Assembly (NCBI GenBank): GCA_026989405.1
Contig: JALSJL010000412.1
Location: 1-11,133 of the forward strand
DNA length: 11,133 nucleotides
Direction of reading: 5' to 3'
Source of the DNA: Marinosulfonomonas sp.
GTDB taxonomy: Bacteria > Pseudomonadota > Alphaproteobacteria > Rhodobacterales > Rhodobacteraceae
Below, in pieces: positions 6,244-11,133 of this stretch. Made by a program: the position numbers and the translations under genes. The notes under the pieces were generated by a model. The model was not told the DNA's origin. It did no database searches and was given only the letters and a program-made list of their open reading frames with translations. Positions within the stretch are counted from its first letter, which is position 1. Every line of letters begins with the position of its first letter.

Positions 6244-6585
6244 CTACTTGTAGACCGACTCCTTGCCGAAATGCTTGGTCAGAAGGTAGTAGACGACTGC
6301 GCGATACTTGTTGCGCTCTGAGCGGCCGTATTGGTCGATGACCTTGTTGATCGCTTCCATGAGCTCCGGGCCTTCAGGCAGGCCGAGCTTTTTCTTCAGG
6401 AAATTTTCCTTGACGGTTTCCAGCTCTGATTCCTGCGTCGCGGCCACGGTGGAGGCGTCAGCATTGTAGATTGCGGGGCCGCAACCGATGGTGACCTTTG
6501 TCAGCAGATCCATGTCAGGATCAACGCCGCATTTGTTTTTCAGGTCATCCGCATATTGCGCGATCAGCTCGTCTCTCTTTCCCAT
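6244..6585 (-). CDS. DUF2853 family protein
   Basis: This is a 113-residue soluble, mostly alpha-helical protein that I recognise as DUF2853, a family common in alphaproteobacteria with no established function. Visible marks are an N-terminal 'DELIAQYADDLKNKCG', a central 'YNADASTVAATQESELETVKENFL' type stretch (about 40-63), 'KKKLGLPEG' and a C-terminal 'RNKYRAVVYYLLTKHF' helix. There is no signal peptide or transmembrane segment. It contains two cysteines, C19 and C35. The ATG at 6583-6585 is supported by GGGAGA about 7 nt upstream. It stands alone on the minus strand, 197 bp after ahcY, with its own terminator, so it is probably monocistronic or weakly read through from ahcY. Family call fairly sure, role unknown. 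Confidence 0.85.
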   Translation of the reverse strand: MGKRDELIAQYADDLKNKCGVDPDMDLLTKVTIGCGPAIYNADASTVAATQESELETVKENFLKKKLGLPEGPELMEAINKVIDQYGRSERNKYRAVVYYLLTKHFGKESVYK

Positions 6586-6627
6586 AGGTTCTCTCCCACC
6601 TTTTTCCGGGTACCATTAATTCGTCAA

Positions 6628-6644
6628 AGCCCGTGTGTCGGGCT
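6628..6644 (-). other. 6-bp hairpin between ahcY and the DUF2853 gene
   Basis: AGCCCG (6628-6633) pairs with CGGGCT (6639-6644) around a 5-nt loop; on the minus strand only three Ts follow. It may be a weak terminator for ahcY transcripts or part of the DUF2853 leader. The rest of the 192-bp gap (6586-6777) shows no gene and no clear promoter. Confidence 0.25.
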
Positions 6645-6777
6645 CGGCGCGAGATTAGTGGCAATCGGGGCCGATAAAAAGGAAAACTTGCCCGCGACAT
6701 TCCCCCTGAGAGGATCGCCGCCGGTAAAACCCGCCGCCTGTCCGCACAGATCGGCCCGGTTGTTCCTTGCGCCCGGC

Positions 6778-8172
6778 CTAATAGCGGTAATGTTCCGGCT
6801 TGAACGGACCATCAACGCTGACACCGATATAGTCCGCCTGCTCCTTGTCCAGCCGGGAAAGCCGCACGCCGATGCGGTCAAGGTGAAGCCGTGCCACCTT
6901 TTCATCCAGATGTTTGGGCAGGATGTAGACCTGGTTCTTGTAATGATCACCGCGGGTCCACAGCTCGATCTGCGCAAGAACCTGGTTTGTAAATGACGCG
7001 CTCATCACGAAAGACGGGTGGCCTGTCGCGTTGCCGAGGTTCAGCAGGCGACCTTCGGACAGCAGGATGATGCGGTTGCCTGACGGCATTTCGATCATGT
7101 CCACCTGTTCCTTGATGTTGGTCCATTTGTGGTTCTTCAGCGCCGCGACCTGAATTTCGTTGTCGAAATGGCCGATGTTGCCGACAATGGCCATGTCCTT
7201 CATCTCGCGCATGTGCTCGATGCGGATCACGTCCTTGTTGCCAGTTGTCGTGATGAAGATGTCGGCGCTATCGACCACATCCTCGAGGCGCACCACCTCG
7301 AACCCGTCCATTGCCGCCTGAAGCGCACAAATAGGGTCTATTTCTGTCACTTTCACCCGCGCACCGGCCCCGGAGAGCGATGCAGCCGAGCCCTTTCCGA
7401 CATCACCATACCCACAGACCACGGCCACCTTGCCGGCCATCATCGTGTCGGTCGCGCGGCGGATGCCGTCCACCAGGCTTTCGCGGCATCCATACTTGTT
7501 GTCGAACTTGGATTTGGTCACGCTGTCATTCACGTTGATTGCCGGGAACGGCAGCTGGCCTTCCTTCACAAGCTCGTAGAGCCGGTGCACGCCTGTCGTG
7601 GTTTCCTCGGAAACGCCCTGGATCGCATCGCGCTGTCTGGTGAACCAGCCGGGGCTTTTTTCCAGGCGCTTGCGGATCTGGGCAAACAGCGCCTCTTCTT
7701 CTTCGGACCTGGGCACGGCAATCAGATCTTCTTCGCCGTTTTCGACGCGCGCGCCGATCAGGATGTACATCGTGGCGTCGCCACCATCGTCGAGGATAAG
7801 ATTGCAGGTGCCATCAGGAAAATCGAAAATCCGGTCGGCATAGTCCCAGTATTCTTCCAGCGTTTCGCCCTTGACGGCAAACACGGGCGTTCCGCCGGCT
7901 GCTATTGCCGCCGCGGCGTGGTCCTGGGTCGAGAAAATGTTGCACGATGCCCAACGCACGTCCGCGCCAAGGGCAACCAGCGTTTCGATAAGCACGGCAG
8001 TCTGGATTGTCATGTGAAGTGAACCGGCAATACGCGCACCCTTCAGCGGCTGGCTGGCGCCGTATTCTTCGCGCAAAGCCAACAGGCCCGGCATTTCGGT
8101 CTCGGCGATATCCAGCTCTTTGCGGCCGTAGTCCGCAAGTGAAATGTCCTTGACGATGTAATCTTCTGCCAC
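6778..8172 (-). CDS. ahcY: Adenosylhomocysteinase (SAH hydrolase)
   Basis: AhcY splits S-adenosylhomocysteine into adenosine and homocysteine, removing the product inhibitor of methyltransferases. The 464-residue protein has H53 in 'GSLHMTIQTAVL', 'DDGGD' (128-132), E190 in 'SEETTTG', K220/D224 in 'VTKSKFDNKYG', the NAD-binding 'GYGDVGKG' (254-261), 'GNIGHFDNEI' (331-340), 'LNLGNATGHPSFVMS' (377-391) and the C-terminal 'KPEHYRY' that reaches the partner subunit's NAD site. It carries the roughly 40-residue insert (about 148-185) typical of the long bacterial/plant form. The start is GTG at 8170-8172, with GGAGAG about 6 nt upstream and the family-typical 'AEDYIVKDISLADYGRKE' immediately after; in-frame codons further upstream encode unrelated sequence. 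In Rhodobacter this gene lies close to regA, as here, though intervening genes differ. Confidence 0.98.
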   Translation of the reverse strand: MAEDYIVKDISLADYGRKELDIAETEMPGLLALREEYGASQPLKGARIAGSLHMTIQTAVLIETLVALGADVRWASCNIFSTQDHAAAAIAAGGTPVFAVKGETLEEYWDYADRIFDFPDGTCNLILDDGGDATMYILIGARVENGEEDLIAVPRSEEEEALFAQIRKRLEKSPGWFTRQRDAIQGVSEETTTGVHRLYELVKEGQLPFPAINVNDSVTKSKFDNKYGCRESLVDGIRRATDTMMAGKVAVVCGYGDVGKGSAASLSGAGARVKVTEIDPICALQAAMDGFEVVRLEDVVDSADIFITTTGNKDVIRIEHMREMKDMAIVGNIGHFDNEIQVAALKNHKWTNIKEQVDMIEMPSGNRIILLSEGRLLNLGNATGHPSFVMSASFTNQVLAQIELWTRGDHYKNQVYILPKHLDEKVARLHLDRIGVRLSRLDKEQADYIGVSVDGPFKPEHYRY

Positions 8173-8185
8173 TTTGTCTCTCCGC

Positions 8186-8219
8186 GAATGTGGGATTTTC
8201 CGGTGCCTAGCACCCATTC
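8186..8219 (-). promoter_or_regulatory. Structured leader just upstream of ahcY
   Basis: A tight hairpin GGTGC/GCACC (8202-8206 with 8210-8214, 3-nt loop) lies inside an outer GAATG/CATTC pairing (8186-8190 with 8215-8219). GGG at 8192-8194 could alternatively pair with CCC at 8213-8215, giving a competing fold. It ends a few bases before the ahcY ribosome-binding site. It does not match the SAH, SAM-II or SAM/SAH riboswitch consensus as I know them, so it is only a candidate control element. Confidence 0.25.
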
Positions 8220-8242
8220 GACATGTCCGCAACGCAAGCTGA

Positions 8243-8271
8243 TTGACATGGGGGCCCAAAACGCAAATTTT
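8243..8271 (+). promoter_or_regulatory. Tentative promoter for the HD-domain gene
   Basis: TTGACA (8243-8248) is a full consensus -35 box; 17 bp later lies AATTTT (8266-8271), a poor -10. It is about 70 bp upstream of the HD gene's ATG and on its strand. The inverted repeat at 8255-8274 overlaps the spacer and -10, where a bound regulator would block polymerase. Confidence 0.35.
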
Positions 8272-8274
8272 GGG
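8255..8274. promoter_or_regulatory. Perfect inverted repeat, possible operator
   Basis: CCCAAAA (8255-8261) and TTTTGGG (8268-8274) are exact inverted copies around CGCAAA. The 20-bp dyad fits a dimeric transcription factor footprint and sits in the divergent gap of ahcY and the HD gene, so it might control either. No T-run follows in either direction, so it is not a terminator. The regulator is unknown; it does not match the FnrL pattern (TTGAT-N4-ATCAA). Confidence 0.4.
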
Positions 8275-8338
8275 ACAATTGATCCGAAACAGGCGCACAG
8301 ATGACTCTTGCAGCGACGATCCCGGTCTGGCCGGCAAC

Positions 8339-8926
8339 ATGACAGCGCGCGCATGGCAAAAAATGCTCTCGGGGCGCCGGCTGGACCTGCTTGACCCGAC
8401 CCCGATGGATATCGAGGTTGAGGATATTGCCCACGGTCTTGCCTTCGTGGCCCGCTGGAACGGCCAGACGCTGGGCGAATTTCCCTATTCCGTGGCCGAG
8501 CATTCCCTGCTTGTCGAACAGCTTTTTTCACGGATGAACCGGGGCGTGGCGGAAAGGTGGAAGCTGGCGGCACTTCTTCATGATGCCCCGGAATATGTCA
8601 TCGGCGACATGATATCGCCGGTCAAGGCCGCCGTTGGCCCGGGATACGGGGCGCTGGATGATCGTCTTTCTGCCGCCATTCACTTGCGGTTCGGTCTGCC
8701 CGCCTCCATCCCGGCAGCCATCAAGAAACAGATCAAGACGGCCGACAAGATCAGCGCATGGATGGAAGCAACGCAGATTGCGGGGTTCGAAATGACCGAG
8801 GCCGACAAGCTGTTCGGGCGGCCGGACAAGGCTCTGATCCGGGGCATTTCGATCCGATTGCGCCCGCCGATGGATGCCCGCAATGACTTTGCCCAAAGGC
8901 ATGCCGAGCTGATGCAGCGGCTGTGA
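8339..8926 (+). CDS. HD-domain phosphohydrolase, YfbR-like
   Basis: This is a 195-residue HD-superfamily metal-dependent phosphohydrolase. The ligands are in order: H55 in 'SVAEHS', H81-D82 in 'LLHDAPEYVIGDMISPVK', and D136 in 'KTADK'. E85 and D90 sit where the 5'-deoxynucleotidase YfbR has its catalytic and substrate residues, so hydrolysis of deoxynucleoside monophosphates is a reasonable guess, but substrate is not shown by sequence. The ATG at 8339 matches the family N-terminus 'MTARAWQ-MLSGRRLDLLDP'; the in-frame ATG at 8243 would add 32 residues of non-family sequence covering the likely promoter. No strong ribosome-binding site is seen. The gene is alone on the plus strand, divergent from ahcY and convergent with the cardiolipin synthase (6 bp between stops). 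Confidence 0.88.
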   Translation: MTARAWQKMLSGRRLDLLDPTPMDIEVEDIAHGLAFVARWNGQTLGEFPYSVAEHSLLVEQLFSRMNRGVAERWKLAALLHDAPEYVIGDMISPVKAAVGPGYGALDDRLSAAIHLRFGLPASIPAAIKKQIKTADKISAWMEATQIAGFEMTEADKLFGRPDKALIRGISIRLRPPMDARNDFAQRHAELMQRL

Positions 8927-8932
8927 GCCGAT

Positions 8933-10360
8933 CTAAAGCACCGGGCCCAGCGTCGCGACCACATTATACCAGATTCTGCGCACATAGGACCATTCGATGA
9001 CTTCGGACAGCAGCACCGGAGTCGACTGTGCAATATATTCAATCTGGCGCTCGCGCACTGCCATCGTCGACTCTCTGTCCTGAATCAGGATGTCGTTTTC
9101 ATAATTCAGATCGAAACTGCGCATGTCCATGTTTGACGACCCCAGAAACACGGCGTTCTGATCCACCGTCAATGTCTTGGAGTGCAAAAGCCCGTCGTTG
9201 AATTCGAAGATCCGCGCGCCGGCCTCAAGCAGTCTCTTGTAAAAGCTCTTGCTGACGGCCGACACCACCCACGAGTCATTCTTGCGCGGCACGATCAATG
9301 TTACCTTGACCTTGCGGTGAACCGCCGCGCACAGCGCTTCGATCACGGTGGCATCGGGCACGAAATATGGGGTGGTGATGATCAACTCATCCTGTGCGGC
9401 CTCGATCAGGGTTACAAACAACTGCGGCGATGCGCCCTTGCGTTCTGTGGGTCCGTCACCCACCGCCTGCGCAAGAAAGCCATCGGGATGCTGGGGGGCA
9501 TCGATGGGAAAACACTCGATCGGGGTGTCGACCTCTTTCATCCAGTCGCTTGCGAACAGCATCTGGTTCTGCGCCACGACCGGCCCCTCGATACGCATGA
9601 CGATATCAACCCAGGGGGCGTATCTTGCCTTGATGCGGAATTCCGGGTCGGCGCAGTTCTGGCTGCCGCAATAGGTGATCTTGCCGTCGATGACCGTGAT
9701 CTTGCGGTGGTTTCGCAGGTCGATCCGGCTGGTCAGGATGGTCGCAATCAGATTGTCGAAGGGCAGGGTCACCCCAAGCTGAACACCGGCATCGCGCATT
9801 TCCGACCAAAGGGCCGACTTGATCAACGCCCGAGAGCCCATTGCATCAACCATTGCCCGGCAGGTTACGCCGCGATACGCGGCGCGCGCCAGCGCCCGCG
9901 CTACGCTTTTGCCCGTCTCATCTTCAAGCCAGATATAATACAACACATGAATGTGGTCGCGCGCATTGTCGATATCCTCGATCAGACGTTCGCGGGCAGC
10001 CTTTGCATCCGGCATAAGTTCTGCCCGATTGCCGGGAACCACGTTGAAACCGTTGATCGAGGCGGCGTATTTCGACGGCGGGCGCAACAGTGGGTCGACC
10101 AGCAGATCAAGATCTTCGGGGCGCCCGAGGGCACGGGCCGCGTATTTTCGGATGATGCGAAAAATCTCGGCCTGCCGTTTCGCGGCCTTGTGGCCGATAT
10201 CGACTTCGCCAAACAGGAAATACAGGATGCTCCCGGCCACGGGCAGCGTGAGAATCACCATGAACCACGCCATTCGGGTCGAGGGCAGCATTCCGTCTCG
10301 CAAAAGGATCCTGAGCGCAAAACCGATCACGATCAGGGTATGGAGCTCAATGAAAAACAT
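8933..10360 (-). CDS. cls: Cardiolipin synthase (phospholipase D family)
   Basis: The enzyme joins phospholipids to make cardiolipin at the inner membrane. The 475-residue protein starts with two transmembrane helices (about 5-20 and 30-50), then a 'FGEVDIGHKAAKRQ' linker, and two PLD catalytic motifs HxKxxxxD: H218/K220/D225 in 'RNHRKITVIDG' and H393/K395/D400 in 'LLHSKTLTVD'. Each motif is followed by its conserved partner, 'YCGSQN' and 'FLGSSNMDMRSFDLNYEN'. Size and layout match the bacterial ClsA type with nothing missing. The ATG at 10358-10360 opens directly into the first helix; the ribosome-binding site is weak. It is 79 bp downstream of regA on the same strand, and may be read through from it or have its own promoter. 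Confidence 0.95.
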   Translation of the reverse strand: MFFIELHTLIVIGFALRILLRDGMLPSTRMAWFMVILTLPVAGSILYFLFGEVDIGHKAAKRQAEIFRIIRKYAARALGRPEDLDLLVDPLLRPPSKYAASINGFNVVPGNRAELMPDAKAARERLIEDIDNARDHIHVLYYIWLEDETGKSVARALARAAYRGVTCRAMVDAMGSRALIKSALWSEMRDAGVQLGVTLPFDNLIATILTSRIDLRNHRKITVIDGKITYCGSQNCADPEFRIKARYAPWVDIVMRIEGPVVAQNQMLFASDWMKEVDTPIECFPIDAPQHPDGFLAQAVGDGPTERKGASPQLFVTLIEAAQDELIITTPYFVPDATVIEALCAAVHRKVKVTLIVPRKNDSWVVSAVSKSFYKRLLEAGARIFEFNDGLLHSKTLTVDQNAVFLGSSNMDMRSFDLNYENDILIQDRESTMAVRERQIEYIAQSTPVLLSEVIEWSYVRRIWYNVVATLGPVL

Positions 10361-10402
10361 TTGACCGCACTCGGTGTTGATCAGTCATTGCACCCGCCCG
10401 CA

Positions 10403-10422
10403 GGCCCGGCAGTTTGCCGGCC
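10403..10422 (-). other. GC-rich hairpin between regA and cls
   Basis: On the minus strand GGCCGGCA pairs with TGCCGG-G-CC (one bulged G) around a 3-nt loop, 18 bp after the regA stop. No T-run follows, so it is not a canonical terminator; it could cause partial termination or stabilise the upstream senC-regA message. Nothing else is evident in this 79-bp gap. Confidence 0.4.
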
Positions 10423-10439
10423 ATCGGAAGATCGCGCGT

Positions 10440-10994
10440 TCAGCGTGGGCTGCGTTTTGCAAGAATACGTTGCAACGTGCGCCGGTGCATGTTCAGCCGG
10501 CGGGCCGTTTCGCTGACATTCCGGTCGCACAGCTCATAGACGCGCTGGATGTGCTCCCAACGCACGCGGTCAGCCGACATCGGGTTTTCCGGCGGTGGCG
10601 GCAGTTCGTCAGGTTTGGCCAGCAGCGCATTGGTGATATCGGTCGCGTCAGCCGGTTTGGAAAGATAGTCGGTCGCACCGATCTTGACGGCGGCAACAGC
10701 CGTGGCGATGGCGCCATAGCCCGTCAGAACGACAACGCGGCTGTCCTTGCGCTTGTCGCGAATGGTCTCTACCACGTCCAGCCCGTTGCCGTCTTCCAGC
10801 CGCAGGTCAACGACGGCATAGGCTGGCGGTCGGGCCGTTGCGATGGCCTTGCCGGCAGCAACCGAGCCGGCGGTTTCCGGCTCGAACCCTCGTTTTTCCA
10901 TGGCCCGCGCGAGGCGACGCAGGAACGGTTCGTCATCATCCACGATCAGAAGGGATTTGTCGTCGCCCAAATCAAGCTCGTCCGGGTCTGCCAT
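10440..10994 (-). CDS. regA: Redox response regulator RegA/PrrA/ActR
   Basis: This is the 184-residue response regulator of the RegB/RegA (PrrB/PrrA) two-component system, which in alphaproteobacteria controls respiration, carbon and nitrogen fixation and, where present, photosynthesis in response to redox state. The receiver domain (about 14-125) has the acidic pocket DDD (19-21), phospho-acceptor D63 in 'YAVVDLRLEDGNGLD', T91 in 'VVLTGYG' and K113 in 'LSKPAD'. The four-proline linker 'PPPPENP' (132-138) and the Fis-type helix-turn-helix 'NVSETARRLNMHRRTLQRIL' (159-178) are hallmark RegA features, nearly invariant in the family. The start has AAAGGA 7 nt upstream. The senC/prrC tail ends 59 bp upstream on the same strand, as in Rhodobacter. 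The sensor regB/prrB is not in the window; it is expected beyond the right edge. Confidence 0.97.
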   Translation of the reverse strand: MADPDELDLGDDKSLLIVDDDEPFLRRLARAMEKRGFEPETAGSVAAGKAIATARPPAYAVVDLRLEDGNGLDVVETIRDKRKDSRVVVLTGYGAIATAVAAVKIGATDYLSKPADATDITNALLAKPDELPPPPENPMSADRVRWEHIQRVYELCDRNVSETARRLNMHRRTLQRILAKRSPR

Positions 10995-11053
10995 CTGTCA
11001 TCCTTTCGCGTTTCAAGGTGACATTATGGCCCTGCAGGCCCCCGGTCAATTTC

Positions 11054-11133
11054 CTATCTTGCGGCGTCGATGTAACAGGCCACCGTTTCCGCCATTTTCT
11101 CGGCGCTGTCATCGCGCTTGAAAAACTCGACAA
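11054..11133 (-). CDS. senC: SCO1/SenC/PrrC family protein, C-terminal fragment
   Basis: Only the last 25 codons and the stop are in the window; the rest lies past the right edge. The tail 'VEFFKRDDSAEKMAE' followed by 'TVACYIDAAR' fits the C-terminus of SCO1/SenC/PrrC copper-binding thioredoxin-like proteins, where an '-EFF-RDD-' strand precedes the last helix. These membrane-anchored periplasmic proteins help assemble the Cu centre of cytochrome oxidase and are encoded just before regA/prrA in Rhodobacter, which supports the call. The CxxxC and histidine copper ligands cannot be checked here. The 59-bp gap to regA contains a CCTGCAGG palindrome (around 11032-11039) and the regA ribosome-binding site only. 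Confidence 0.75.
   Translation of the reverse strand, partial: VEFFKRDDSAEKMAETVACYIDAAR

Noticed and set aside
7129..8022. Plus-strand open frame of 297 codons opposite ahcY
   Set aside because: Antisense shadow of a highly conserved gene, with no domain and no ribosome-binding site.
8173..8290. SAH or SAM-type riboswitch upstream of ahcY
   Set aside because: The leader was compared from memory with SAH, SAM-II and SAM/SAH consensus patterns and lacks their conserved cores; only generic hairpins remain.
10370..10395. FnrL-type box near TTGATCAGTCATTG upstream of cls
   Set aside because: Only the left half fits TTGAT; the right half lacks ATCAA at the required spacing.
9182..10516. Long plus-strand open frame of 444 codons opposite cls
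   Set aside because: The minus strand encodes a complete cardiolipin synthase with both HKD motifs; the plus-strand product resembles no family and runs into the regA tail.
1..11133. Mobile element, CRISPR array, tRNA/rRNA or defence system
   Set aside because: No transposase, integrase, terminal repeats, regularly spaced repeats, cloverleaf or defence-family motif was seen; all genes are recognisable core families with uniform composition.

Overview
This GC-rich window looks like a chromosomal core region of an alphaproteobacterium, most likely a Rhodobacterales/Rhodobacteraceae (Roseobacter-type) species. The evidence is the hemD-mic60-hemY order, a PrrC/SenC-PrrA/RegA pair with the invariant RegA-type DNA-binding tail, an AhcY with the alphaproteobacterial form, and the tsaD-gpsA-EVE order. 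There are twelve protein genes, two of them cut by the window edges. I see no mobile elements, CRISPR arrays, tRNAs or rRNAs.

Left arm, 1-2989, minus strand: hemD (GTG start), mic60 (mitofilin/COG4223) and hemY (runs off the left edge) form an operon. It links the tetrapyrrole pathway with the bacterial homologue of the mitochondrial cristae protein Mic60. A 77-bp divergent gap separates it from the plus-strand run tsaD-gpsA-EVE-DUF1761 (3067-5990). tsaD and gpsA overlap by 4 bp (ATGA), and the EVE gene follows gpsA by 4 bp.

Middle, 5991-6777: the plus-strand run converges on a minus-strand DUF2853 gene (6244-6585). The 253-bp gap between them holds two separate hairpin terminators and an AT-rich segment. 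The most economical reading is a bidirectional terminator shared by the two convergent genes, plus an independent minus-strand small RNA of about 130 nt with its own terminator. This is the best candidate for something undescribed in the window.

Right arm, 6778-11133: ahcY (minus, GTG start), an HD-domain nucleotidase-like gene (plus), a cardiolipin synthase (minus), the redox response regulator regA/prrA (minus) and the last 25 codons of senC/prrC (minus). RegA and AhcY are also near neighbours in Rhodobacter, but there hvrA/hvrB-type genes lie between them; here cls and the HD gene occupy that place. The 166-bp gap between ahcY and the HD gene contains a perfect 7-bp inverted repeat next to a consensus -35 box, a plausible operator.

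Most of the window is ordinary housekeeping sequence with familiar families. Regulatory calls are from reading sequence only and are much less certain than the gene calls.
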